Source: Halobacteriales archaeon QS_4_62_28
GTDB lineage: Archaea; Halobacteriota; Halobacteria; Halobacteriales; Haloarculaceae
Direction of reading: 5' to 3'
Assembly: GCA_003021685.1 (NCBI GenBank)
Contig: PXRO01000021.1
Span: 1-42,268, forward strand
DNA length: 42,268 bases
In this document: positions 24,993 through 32,757 of the stretch, one piece after another
Numbering within the stretch: position 1 is the first letter of the stretch
Layout of the letters: each line of letters begins with the position of its first letter
Translations under genes and position numbers: made by a program
Notes under the pieces: model-generated
Told to the model about the DNA's origin: nothing
Databases searched by the model: none
The model's input: only the letters and a program-made list of their open reading frames with translations

Positions 24993-25367
24993 TTAGATAG
25001 CTGCCCTGATGTGTTCGGCCAGTTCTTCGTACTGCTCGGTCCCCGTACTTTTCGTGACGAACGCTGTCGGGCAGGACGTGGCCGCCCTGTCGATGTTGCT
25101 CTCGTTTCGCCCGGTAAAGACGAGAAACGGGAGGCCGGGTCGAGATTTCCTGATCGCTTCACACAGTTCGAGCCCGTCGAGTTCTGGCATCGTCATGTCG
25201 CTCACGACGGCATCGAACGCGCCGCTTTCGAGTCGTTCGAGCGCTCGTTCGGGATCGTTCTCGGTAGATACGTCGATCCCATCCTGTCGCCCCAGAAACG
25301 CCTCGGTGATATTGAGCACGTCGTCGTCCTCGTCGACTATCAGGACCTCAATTGCCATCGTCGTCAT
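24993..25367 (-). CDS. Stand-alone response-regulator receiver domain
   Basis: A 124-residue single-domain receiver. The acidic pocket is VDEDDD (12-16), the phosphoacceptor is Asp57 in VVSDMTMPELDG, the switch residue is Thr85 (FTGRN) and the conserved lysine is Lys106 (VTKST). There is no output domain, so it probably relays phosphate between histidine kinases or acts on a partner protein. A second ATG at 25358 begins at MAIEVLIVDED and has a weak TATA-like sequence 28 nt upstream, so the product may be three residues shorter. No kinase gene is adjacent. It converges on gcvPB. Confidence 0.9.
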   Translation of the reverse strand: MTTMAIEVLIVDEDDDVLNITEAFLGRQDGIDVSTENDPERALERLESGAFDAVVSDMTMPELDGLELCEAIRKSRPGLPFLVFTGRNESNIDRAATSCPTAFVTKSTGTEQYEELAEHIRAAI

Positions 25368-25400
25368 GAATGGCGCACACCGGGTTAAACCTCTCGGGTA

Positions 25401-25604
25401 TCACCGCATCGAATCGAGGGGTTCGAAGGCACTCCGGTCGGCACTGAGCCACGTCGACATCCGGTCGATATCGTCGGTGCTCGTCGGAAACATCGTCGCG
25501 CGGTCGGGTTTGTCGGGGTAACGGACGACGGTCAACTGGAGGTCGATGAAGCATCGGTTCGCGTCCTCGGCTCCCGTACCCGCCCGGTCTTCGTTGCATG
25601 CCAT
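25401..25604 (-). CDS. Small DUF7511-type protein
   Basis: A 67-residue protein. After a variable start it reads LQLTVVRYPDKPDRATMFP, then a short loop and DDIDRMSTWLSADRSAFEPL ending DSMR. The combination of a VRY...PDRAT strand and RMSTWLSAD helix matches the small DUF7511 proteins found throughout haloarchaea, whose function is unknown. The start at 25604 was chosen because the longer frame to 25745 is basic and low-complexity, unlike halophilic protein. It lies 33 nt upstream of the receiver gene on the same strand and may be co-transcribed. Confidence 0.75.
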   Translation of the reverse strand: MACNEDRAGTGAEDANRCFIDLQLTVVRYPDKPDRATMFPTSTDDIDRMSTWLSADRSAFEPLDSMR

Positions 25605-26102
25605 ACGTGGTAGACAACTCTGATGGCCTTCAAAACGGCTGCTAAGACCTCTATTGAGAGCTATACTGCAGTGGATAGACTGCTGTCCGTTCCCAGTCGT
25701 TGCGGGCGGATGTTTTTGCAACGTCTCGCGAACGCTGGATTTCATTTCACAGGACAGTTTTTATTTGACACTCTGGACCGACTCTCGCTATCGAGGCCCC
25801 TCGACGAGATCTATTTTCCGGACGAGAGAACCCAGAACACGCATTTTTCCGATTCCATCGTCCTCGCCGCGTTCACAGTGATAAATCTATAAACGCTATA
25901 TCAAAATCACCTCCTGATTCCGACGAAGTAGCACATCAATCGGTAGGATTTCGATATTTTCACCGGTACCAGGAGGTGACGAAAAGAGAACAGTCTTCTC
26001 GGGGATTGTAACCTACCAGAACGAGAAAACGTTTCCGCGGGAATCGACAGCGCTGACGAGAGCCGTGGCTACCGAGTCAGCAAACCCGAAGAAGGAACGG
26101 CG
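25605..26102. other. Roughly 500-base gene-poor, AT-richer region
   Basis: I see no convincing gene. A plus-strand frame at 25623-25892 is basic and has no recognisable domain. A further plus-strand stretch around 25918-26105 is open without a start codon. The region contains a 10-bp inverted repeat with anti-Shine-Dalgarno/Shine-Dalgarno character and several A/T runs. It borders the transposase remnant and is probably decayed mobile DNA. Confidence 0.5.
25907..25979. repeat. Inverted repeat with 10-bp perfect arms, 53 bases apart
   Basis: TCACCTCCTG (25907-25916) is the exact reverse complement of CAGGAGGTGA (25970-25979). The left arm with its preceding A reproduces ATCACCTCCT, the conserved 3' end of archaeal 16S rRNA, and the right arm is the matching perfect Shine-Dalgarno. 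No start codon follows the right arm at usable distance, and no other 16S sequence is present. Confidence 0.6.
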
Positions 26103-26998
26103 TTAGTCCGGCGGTGGCTTTGCCTCAAGGCCGAACATGCCCTCGGTAACCGCGAGGAAGCGGCTCGCAGTCACGAGCGGTGTGTACTCGGGGTCGTCCT
26201 CGACGGACAGGTTCACGAGGAGATTGACCAGCCGCCAGCAGTTGTAGAGCGTCGCCGCGAACGCGAATTCGAAGAACCGCAGACGTGGTCCTTGCTCCCC
26301 GACCGGGGGAGGAAATGGCCGAGCTTCTTGTAGCCGTTCTCGATGCCCCAGCGATGGCCGTACTTCCGTACCATCCGCGCGGCCGCGTGGCGCTGCTCGC
26401 TCTTCGGGATCGAGTCCCGACCGGCGGCACTGCGCTTGTCGGCCAGCGGGTCGTTCGTCTCGAAGACGACGTACTTCTCAGAGCCGTCCACGTCCTCCTT
26501 GGCCCGCTCTTCCTCCTCGTGCGTGTCGTCGAGGAGCGACTCAAACGGCGACTCCTCGGCCATCTCGGCACCACCAGCGTCCGAGAAGTCCGAGAGGAGT
26601 TCTTGCCGAAGGCCGTCGTCTTGGTCGTCGTCCTCCTTGTCGTCTTCGTCATCGACGGCGATGTGCGGGACGTAGATTTTCTTCCGCGTCGGCATCCCGT
26701 GGCGGTCCTCTTCTTCGACGATGCGGACGGCCTCGTCGTTCTTCCACATCTGCCGCATTCGCCGCTTGTCCTCTTTGTCGCGGCTCTTCCGGTTGGTGTA
26801 GAGAACGCCGTGCTTCTCGGCGGCGTTCTTTACGGCCGCCGAGTCGTAGTCGGCGTTCATGTAGACGCACTCGATGTCGTCCACCATCTCGGTCGCTGTT
26901 TCGAGGAGACCGTCCACGATGTCACCGCGAGCGTACTCACGGTGGACCGGAACGTCAAGGCCGACGATCTGGACCGAGGCCCACTGGAAGTAGTATCT
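26103..26998 (-). pseudogene. Frameshifted DDE transposase remnant
   Basis: The main frame (26213-26917) holds VDDIECVYMNADYDSAAVKN, a long acidic insert, and KYGHRWGIENGYKKLGHFL with the catalytic Glu. Near 26282 the frame shifts by one base: the true C-terminus (LRFFEFAFAATLYNCWRLVN ... ending KPPPD) continues in another frame to the stop at 26103-26105. Upstream, codons for RYYFQWASVQIVGLDVPVHR lie ahead of the main start. The segment between LDV and PVHR seems to have lost about six residues relative to relatives as I remember them. The N-terminal third is absent. It is the same broad family as the remnant at 19.6 kb but not a close copy. Confidence 0.82.
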
Positions 26999-27245
26999 CG
27001 CCCTCGAACCTGAGTGCGCCAGCGAGATAGTCGATGTCCGGCGCGTCGGTCGCCTTCACTTCCTTCTGGAGCTGGACCTCGACGGGACCGGTCTCCAGGT
27101 GGACGTCGTACGTCCAGTCAAGTTCGCACTCGAAGAGTTCGAATCCCGAGGAGTCGTCGGCGGTCTGCACACCACCGTCGGGCAGGAGTTTCGGCGGTTG
27201 TTCACCAGAATCAGCCCGGTCGTGTGTGCCACCGCGACCTGTCAC
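26955..27245 (-). pseudogene. Unrecognised 96-codon ORF fragment running into the transposase remnant
   Basis: A GTG at 27245 opens MTGRGGTHDRADSGEQPPKL, then an acidic stretch with FELFECELDWTYDVHLETG and EVQLQKEVKATDAPDIDYLA. The composition is that of a normal halophilic protein. From about 26998 its codons overlap, in another frame, the transposase remnant, and the last residues look like frame-shifted transposase sequence, so the real gene was probably cut here. An upstream TATA-like TTTAAG near 27271-27276 could drive it. I do not recognise the domain; it could be a truncated host gene or the altered N-terminus of the element. Confidence 0.45.
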
Positions 27246-27431
27246 AAGTGACTAGAAAGCTAACCGCTCTACTTAAACGATTGGATAATGGACTTCGAAA
27301 GATGGCGAGAGGTTCGACGTTATTGGGCGGCCTCTGAGAGTTTCAGTTGCTCCGTCTCGTAACAGTAGTCGGTAATACGGTTTTTTATTCAAAACGCGGG
27401 ATGAAACATCCGATACAGATAGGGCAGGGAC

Positions 27432-27821
27432 TTACTCTGGGATAATCGCAACCGCCTCAATCTCAACGAGTAATTCCGGATCGATGAGGCGATTCACCTC
27501 CACCATGCTGGTGGCTGGGCGAACGTCACGAAATACTTCACCATGGGACTCACCGATCGCCTCCCACTCATCTATATCGGTGACGAACATTCGAGTTCTG
27601 ACCACGTCCTCAAGTGATGCACCAGTCTCTCGAAGGGCGTCTTCGATGTTCTGGAGTGCTTTTTTCGTCTGTTTGTACGCGTCGTCTTTGCCGACTATAT
27701 CACCATCATCGCTAGTCGCTGTCGTCCCAGAAACGTGTACTTGAGAGCCCGTTTGAACGGCCCTAGAGTACCCGACTTTCGACTCCCATTCGGTTCCGGA
27801 CGATATTCGTTTCCGTTCCAT
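27432..27821 (-). CDS. RidA/YjgF family protein (enamine/imine deaminase)
   Basis: A 129-residue RidA-fold protein. It has GYSRAVQTGSQVHVSGTTA, the helix QTKKALQNIEDALRETGASL, the conserved VVRTRMFVTDIDEW with the substrate-carboxylate arginine, and the last strand LVEIEAVAII. RidA proteins hydrolyse reactive enamines and imines made by PLP enzymes. This subfamily could instead act on another amide substrate. It lies in a lower-GC tract with a nitronate monooxygenase on the same strand, 204 nt away. Confidence 0.88.
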   Translation of the reverse strand: MERKRISSGTEWESKVGYSRAVQTGSQVHVSGTTATSDDGDIVGKDDAYKQTKKALQNIEDALRETGASLEDVVRTRMFVTDIDEWEAIGESHGEVFRDVRPATSMVEVNRLIDPELLVEIEAVAIIPE

Positions 27822-28025
27822 AGTTCAGGCTCATAGCCGTTATTGAAAGAAGTTCGGTCGGTGATACGCCTATCAGTTCGAGCGAATTGCTTATTTCTTG
27901 CCTATGCAAATTCCCTCCAGAGAATAGAGTAGCTCTAGTCGAAGATAGTCATAATTGTGTCATTATTATGGAATAGCCTTGGCGGATAGTGAATTGCACT
28001 TCACCGGTTAAACGGGTCTGCAATT

Positions 28026-29033
28026 CTATCTGTTAGCTTGTTCCAGCGCCTCAAACGTTTCTTTGGTGAGGGTCATCACAAGCTCATCTGCTGGTTCTAC
28101 TTCACGTGTCAGTCCGGCACTCTGGCCTGCATAGAGAGGTAATTCCTCTACGTCTCCACTCATATCTGGTACTGCAAGTGAATCTTCGTACCGCCGTACC
28201 GGAGTACCATCATCTGTTTTGGCGACGATGTCGCCTTCTCCCGGTCGTTCCATTGAGGGGTGTTCTGCTGCCCTCCATTCTTTGACAGTCCCATTTTCGA
28301 TTACCCGATGTGGCACATCTGGCCATCCTTCGTTGAAAAGCGTCGAGTAAACTGTATCAGTCTCTTCCGCGTCAATTACCCGCTGTCGATACAGCCGGTG
28401 GACGTAGGCTTCTTCCGTTGCGAGAAATCGCGTGCCGAGCCACGCGCCTGCCGCGCCAAGAGTGAGCACCGCAGCAATTCCGCGTCCATCTGCGATACCA
28501 CCAGCGGCGATGACTGGTGTGTCGGGTACGGCATCAACGATACGGGGTACTAGCGGGAGTGTGGCGACTTCACTCTGCACGTGCCCACCTGCTTCCCATC
28601 CCTGTGCAACGAGAATATCTACATCTGCATCGACAGCATCCTTCGCCTCTTTAGCACTCGCTACCGACTGGAGAACGATCCCATCGCGCGAATGAATCTG
28701 CTCGGTATACGGTGCGGCCTCCCCAAATGAAAAGGAGAAGATGTCAATTCCTTCGTCAAGACAGACTTCAACGTGGGTCTCTGTTGGGACGTTTTTCGCG
28801 TCTGAATCCGCGACAATATTGACGCCGAAAACACCCTCTGTCCGCTGTTTGGTTTCGGTGATAACCTTACGGGTCGCTTCAGCGTCACGCCATGTAACGG
28901 CCAGCATTCCGAGTGCGCCAGCGTCAGCAACGGTGGCTGCCAAAGCGGGACAGGTCGCACTCCCGACCGGTGCTTGAACGATGGGAATATCAAGACTGAG
29001 GGCATCAGTGAGGGCCGTCGTCAGCTGGGGCAT
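28026..29033 (-). CDS. Nitronate monooxygenase-like FMN enzyme
   Basis: A 335-residue TIM-barrel flavoprotein. Signatures are PIVQAPVGSATCPALAATVA, GALGMLAVTWR, FGVNIVAD, VAQGWEAGGHV and IAAGGIADGRGIAAVLTLGA followed by WLGTRFLAT, the FMN-phosphate site. The family oxidises propionate-3-nitronate or nitroalkanes; some members act as enoyl reductases, so the exact substrate is uncertain. Codon use is AT-richer than the chromosome around gcv and rec genes, suggesting horizontal acquisition. Confidence 0.87.
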   Translation of the reverse strand: MPQLTTALTDALSLDIPIVQAPVGSATCPALAATVADAGALGMLAVTWRDAEATRKVITETKQRTEGVFGVNIVADSDAKNVPTETHVEVCLDEGIDIFSFSFGEAAPYTEQIHSRDGIVLQSVASAKEAKDAVDADVDILVAQGWEAGGHVQSEVATLPLVPRIVDAVPDTPVIAAGGIADGRGIAAVLTLGAAGAWLGTRFLATEEAYVHRLYRQRVIDAEETDTVYSTLFNEGWPDVPHRVIENGTVKEWRAAEHPSMERPGEGDIVAKTDDGTPVRRYEDSLAVPDMSGDVEELPLYAGQSAGLTREVEPADELVMTLTKETFEALEQANR

Positions 29034-29149
29034 AGCGAATCAAGTAGAGATTTGATGTATGGGTTCTTGGTTCTAGTGATGTATGCACCCTCTGTATCTG
29101 TCGGTGGGGTTGGTAATCATATCCCCCCTCAAGGATTTCAACAGAGCCA

Positions 29150-29461
29150 CTACATCATATTCCTGAATATTAGGACAGCTGCAACACCACAGAGGAGTGC
29201 GAGAAGCACGTTCTCGGTCCGCCACATCACGAGAAGGACGACAGCGGCAGAACTCCATTCCGCAGGACCAGCACTGATTAGTTCAGGGCCGAGAATGGAG
29301 ATAATAATTGCACCGGGTAGCATCTTAAGCCCAGATTCGACCCGATCTGAGACATTGATGCGGCTGAGAAGCCACAATCCCCCTGCTTTCGTCGCATAGG
29401 TCACAACGCTCATTCCAACAATAACTGCAATGACAAGCGGGTTGAGTTGAAAGCTACTCAT
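29150..29461 (-). CDS. azlD: AzlD family small subunit of a branched-chain amino acid exporter
   Basis: A 103-residue membrane protein with three to four helices. It contains VVTYATKAGGLWLLSRI and a proline-bearing KMLPGAIIISILGP, which are typical of AzlD. It pairs with AzlC to export branched-chain amino acids or their analogues. The ATG at 29461 is preferred to the in-frame TTG at 29464. It overlaps the azlC stop by 8 nt, and GAGGTG on the minus strand (29472-29477) can serve as the ribosome binding site inside azlC. Confidence 0.86.
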   Translation of the reverse strand: MSSFQLNPLVIAVIVGMSVVTYATKAGGLWLLSRINVSDRVESGLKMLPGAIIISILGPELISAGPAEWSSAAVVLLVMWRTENVLLALLCGVAAVLIFRNMM

Positions 29462-30191
29462 CAATGCGAATCACCTCAACGAGACTACCGGCGACTCCTC
29501 CGAGGAGGATATACCAACGTCCGGGTAGAAACTGCGCGCTAAGAGTGGCGATTCCGAAGGCCGTTAGCCACGGCAGCAGACTCGACTTACCTTCCCAGAG
29601 CCCGACTGCAATCGCTATAAAGACGGCTGTGAGAACGAAATCAAGCCCGTACTGTGACGGTTCACCAATCACATCTCCAGCTATTGCACCGATAACTGTC
29701 GCAACAATCCAGAACAACCAGATAGCAAGCCCGCTCCCGAGAAGATATGCCCCTTGTTGACTCCCGGATTTGAGCTGTCCCATGGTGAGCGCCCAATTCT
29801 CGTCTGCGGTGAAGAAGACGCTTCCATACGCTTTGAGGGGGGAGAGCTGGCTGAACCAAGGACGTAGCGCAGCGCCCATCAGCACGTAGCGAAGATTAAC
29901 GATAAACGTCGTACCGATGACCGCAACCACAGGAATCGGAGTTTCCCATAACTTGATTGCGATCAGCTGAGCTGCCCCCGTGAGAACAGTTGCGCTCATG
30001 AACGCTGCTTCAGCGACACTTAATCCAGCTTGTCGAGCAAGGACACCGAAAACGATCCCATATCCGGCTACGCCGAGGGCGAGAGGCACACACTCAATGA
30101 AGCTGTCTCGCACATCTTCAATGGAGAATCGCACAGACGCCTCTCCTGATGCCTCCGATTGCCGTGGCGTATCAGCAGTCTCAGCACCCAT
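29454..30191 (-). CDS. azlC: AzlC family large subunit of a branched-chain amino acid exporter
   Basis: A 245-residue protein with about eight membrane helices. It has PLALGVAGYGIVFGVLARQAG, FMSATVLTGAAQLIAI and NLRYVLMGAALRPWF, then FFTADENWALTM. These match the conserved AzlC core (GxxFGxxA, S.....G..Q and NLR). It forms the exporter with AzlD. The N-terminal 25 residues are a hydrophilic extension. Expression may be controlled by the HTH gene just upstream on the same strand. Confidence 0.9.
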   Translation of the reverse strand: MGAETADTPRQSEASGEASVRFSIEDVRDSFIECVPLALGVAGYGIVFGVLARQAGLSVAEAAFMSATVLTGAAQLIAIKLWETPIPVVAVIGTTFIVNLRYVLMGAALRPWFSQLSPLKAYGSVFFTADENWALTMGQLKSGSQQGAYLLGSGLAIWLFWIVATVIGAIAGDVIGEPSQYGLDFVLTAVFIAIAVGLWEGKSSLLPWLTAFGIATLSAQFLPGRWYILLGGVAGSLVEVIRIDE

Positions 30192-30310
30192 CTTTCCTAC
30201 TTCTTAACAAATTCCTCTGGTTGTTAGTCGAAGTCGACACGGTCACAACTCTGGTAGAAGATGAAATCGCCTAAATGCTCGGAGAAATTGATTTCTCCTC
30301 GACTGAATAC

Positions 30311-30664
30311 CTACTCGTACTGAATAATCTGGTCTTCAGAAAGAACAACCTGTATTAGTTCTTCACCATGCTCGGTCAGTGTATATTTTCCATCCTGATT
30401 CCGAACGAACTGTTCTAGCTGACGAAGATGATAGTTGAATCGTCCTTTATCATCAACTGATGTCGATTCTCGAAGCTCTGTGTAGGAGATTGGGTCCGAT
30501 CGGCTGTGGAGTGAGGCGAGAATCTCAAGACGATTCGTATTCGACAGGACCTCAAATACACTGGTCATACTTTCAATTTCAGACGTTTCGGGAAATGCGC
30601 TAGAGGACTGGACCTTCCCATTCTTGACGCTATTATCAGGCCAGAGCCATCCGGGTATTGCCAT
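30311..30664 (-). CDS. Winged-helix (ArsR-like) transcriptional regulator
   Basis: A 117-residue protein. Residues about 33-115 form a wHTH: VFEVLSNTNRLEILASLHSR, ISYTELRESTSVDDKGRFNY and HLRQLEQFVRNQDGKYTLT, ending in a terminal helix. The first 30 residues are a hydrophilic extension. A TATA box 29 nt upstream of the ATG at 30664 supports the long form over the internal ATG at 30568. It lies 119 nt upstream of azlC on the same strand, so it is a likely regulator of azlCD, by position only. Confidence 0.82.
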   Translation of the reverse strand: MAIPGWLWPDNSVKNGKVQSSSAFPETSEIESMTSVFEVLSNTNRLEILASLHSRSDPISYTELRESTSVDDKGRFNYHLRQLEQFVRNQDGKYTLTEHGEELIQVVLSEDQIIQYE

Positions 30665-31016
30665 TATTAAGCTGTTCTGTATGATCTCCCATAAATCATG
30701 GTCGAAGTTTACCTGATTGCGGTACTATCTGTAATGGCAAGGCCGAGTAACCAATACGCACTCTCTACTTACCAAATCGATGGATTCGGTTTCGACCCCG
30801 AGGTTAAATAAAGAAACCATATTACCGACTACTGTTACACTCGTTCTCGCCCACGGACGGTAGTCACACACTCATTAGGAATCGTGGTAGTCCAAGCGAT
30901 ACGAAACTACTTCGTTGGAATCAGTACCTCGATTGTCATAGTGGCATTTGCAAGTCTTCACGCCAAAATTCCATCTGTTCGACGGACTTTCGCTGTCGAC
31001 GATCGCGACAGGGATG
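30665..31016. other. 350-base region without a gene
   Basis: It lies between two minus-strand genes. It holds the promoter of the ArsR-like gene and several A/T-rich stretches (for example GGTTAAATAAAG near 30802). Minus-strand frames through its right end are out-of-frame shadows of the zinc ribbon gene. I see no RNA gene or repeat. Confidence 0.5.
30690..30697 (-). promoter_or_regulatory. TATA-like promoter of the ArsR-like gene
   Basis: On the minus strand the site reads GATTTATG, centred 29 nt upstream of the ATG at 30664. Confidence 0.55.
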
Positions 31017-31187
31017 TCACGTGGTCGCGGCGGTGTCGACTTCGCCGTCGATCCGGACGAACCCGTGGTCACATTCCTCGCAGTGCCACTTGGTTTTCGT
31101 TCCCAGGTGCATCGTCGTGCTGGCGACTTTCCAGAAGGTGCGGTACTCCTCGCACTCGACACAGTAGTGTTCCAGATCCATTGCCAT
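31017..31187 (-). CDS. Small DUF7838-type zinc ribbon protein
   Basis: A 56-residue protein. It begins MAMDLEHYCVECEEYRTFWK, continues through VASTTMHLGTKTKWHC and EECDHGFVRIDG, and ends in a short Asp/Thr tail. The CxxC pairs (Cys9/Cys12 and Cys36/Cys39) form a zinc ribbon. The HLGTKTKWHC spacing matches the haloarchaeal DUF7838 family as I remember it; its role is unknown. An in-frame ATG at 31181 is an alternative start. The gene is hidden under longer out-of-frame ORFs and faces the LssY-like gene divergently. Confidence 0.85.
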   Translation of the reverse strand: MAMDLEHYCVECEEYRTFWKVASTTMHLGTKTKWHCEECDHGFVRIDGEVDTAATT

Positions 31188-31277
31188 GTACTGCTCTTTC
31201 TACGCGGTCCAGTTGAAGTTCCCGGTTTCCAACCGGCTGATCGCTGTCCCGGATGGCTGGTCGAGAGCCATAAAAGC

Positions 31278-31285
31278 AAAATACA
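31278..31285 (+). promoter_or_regulatory. TATA-like promoter of the LssY-C-like gene
   Basis: AAAATACA is centred about 27 nt before the GTG at 31308. It supports that start and excludes the frame extension to 30948, which overlaps the zinc ribbon gene. Confidence 0.5.
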
Positions 31286-31307
31286 TCGAATAGAAACCCT
31301 ACGTGCT

Positions 31308-32432
31308 GTGGCGTATCGACGGCTGCTCCTCGCTTCCATCGTCGTCGTCGGCTTGTTCGGGAGCGCAGTAATCAGTCCGAGTTCGCCCGACCGAGACGGG
31401 ACACCGTCCAGTAATCAGCTGGTCGTGCCGGACGAGAAGACGACTGCCCTCTGGCCGTACACCAGTCGAAGCCCCTTCGTCAATGACCGCACCCTCGCAC
31501 TCAACGTCATCATCTATGGCCAGCCAGACCGCATCAAGCGAGCGTTCCTCCAGCGGTCGGACGCCAACTGGACCACGGTCGACGGTGACGCTGCTGTCGG
31601 AGAGTCGGACTGGCAATCCGCTCGCGGGGCGACCCGGTACACGTACATCAGGACGGCCGATGGTGACGGCCGCTGGATCAGATCGGCCTATCAGTTGGGG
31701 ACCGGAACGTACCTCGGTAGCCGTGTTCACGTGCGCGCTTATCCCGCACCGTCTGGTAACTGGACGGCACTGCAGGCCCACACGGAGTACTGGGACTGGT
31801 TCAGGTTGCGCCACACGGTGACGGGTGCCCGCTCCGGTTCCCGGTTTGTCGAACGTGACCTGCGCGAGGAACCCTTCGTCGAGGGTGTCAGCCGCGAATA
31901 TCACGGCCTCAACGGCGGTAACAGTGATGGCTGGCTGACCGTCATCGAATTCTGGTCGGCTCCGGCGGCGCTGGTGGCTGGTATCGGACTGCCCCTGGCC
32001 AGTCGTCGCCGGCAGGACCTGCTCGACGCTGTACTTCCGATCAGTCTTGCCACACTCGTCGTCGGCGTCCGCGGAGCGGGTATCGCCGCCGAGCAGGCGT
32101 TTCCGGCGTTCTCCCCGAAACTGTTCGCAGCGGTGCTGTATCCGCTGTTGCTGACTGGGCCCCTCGCGCTGTCGTTTACGTTCGCACGCGACCGACCGGC
32201 GACCCGGAGCGCGCTGCTCGCCGTGTGCGGTCTCGGTACAGGTGTCGTGGTAGACATGGGCAGTGTCGGTGTCAACACTGTCCCGATCAGTCTCGCACTC
32301 CACCGGGTCGCACTGGTCAGCACCCTGGCCCTGTTCACGCTCGGTGTCGCTCGCGGCGACCGCCGGACGATGGGCGTCGGTATCGCCGCGTGGCTCGCAG
32401 TCCTCGCAGCACCTCTGCTCGGTGTCGTCTGA
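31308..32432 (+). CDS. Membrane protein with an extracytoplasmic LssY-C-like domain
   Basis: A 374-residue protein. One N-terminal helix (about 5-25) is followed by an exposed domain (about 45-200), then about six helices (about 210-374). The exposed domain has LALNVIIYGQPDRIKRAFLQ, YTYIRTADG, AYQLGTGTYLGSRVHVRAYP and AHTEYWDWFRLRHTVTG. The order (NV..G....I..AF, then a basic HVR strand) resembles the LssY C-terminal domain seen beside PAP2 phosphatases and DedA proteins, but this is my recognition, not a search result. Function is unknown; a membrane lipid or secretion role is speculative. A PAP2-type gene lies 2.2 kb downstream. Confidence 0.65.
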   Translation: MAYRRLLLASIVVVGLFGSAVISPSSPDRDGTPSSNQLVVPDEKTTALWPYTSRSPFVNDRTLALNVIIYGQPDRIKRAFLQRSDANWTTVDGDAAVGESDWQSARGATRYTYIRTADGDGRWIRSAYQLGTGTYLGSRVHVRAYPAPSGNWTALQAHTEYWDWFRLRHTVTGARSGSRFVERDLREEPFVEGVSREYHGLNGGNSDGWLTVIEFWSAPAALVAGIGLPLASRRRQDLLDAVLPISLATLVVGVRGAGIAAEQAFPAFSPKLFAAVLYPLLLTGPLALSFTFARDRPATRSALLAVCGLGTGVVVDMGSVGVNTVPISLALHRVALVSTLALFTLGVARGDRRTMGVGIAAWLAVLAAPLLGVV

Positions 32433-32757
32433 TACTATCGGACGGGAGTCCACGAAGGATTTCGCTACCCCAGGGTGACAAGAATCTCCAGATAGGTACG
32501 TCCGACAGGATGGCTACGACCGGCCGTCTGTGAACGATCTCGACATCCGTGCGTGTCGAGTGTCGCCGCGTTGTTACAGCCGGCAGTACAGTAGTTGACA
32601 ACCGAATGCCACGACGTGCGTCCCTGATCAGCCCATTACGATCCCTGTTTTCTCATCGATCTATTATCACTTTCGTAGCGCTTCTGACGGCCGTTGGAAA
32701 GCCCCAAGTGACCGTACATAGCAATATATACCAATGGGAACCCCGCCGCAGTCGCTG
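32433..32757. other. 325-base region without a gene
   Basis: No convincing frame or RNA was seen. The last 60 bases are AT-rich and hold the TATA-like box of the substrate-binding lipoprotein. A run of T/A near 32645-32690 (TTTTCTCATCGATCTATTA) could include upstream promoter elements. Confidence 0.45.
32722..32730 (+). promoter_or_regulatory. TATA-like promoter of the substrate-binding lipoprotein operon
   Basis: CAATATATA is centred about 31 nt before the ATG at 32758. An ATG at 32734, only about 8 nt after the box, would lie upstream of the expected transcript start. Confidence 0.55.

Noticed and set aside
25623-25892. 89-codon plus-strand frame after the DUF7511 gene
   Set aside because: Basic, Leu/Arg-rich, no domain, no promoter at the expected distance; unlike haloarchaeal proteins.
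25918-26105. Open plus-strand stretch ending in a Lys/Arg-rich tail before 26105
   Set aside because: No start codon after the preceding TGA at 25915 and no recognisable motif.
30875-31339. 154-codon minus-strand frame
   Set aside because: It is an out-of-frame shadow of the 56-aa zinc ribbon gene at 31017-31187, which has the CxxC pairs.
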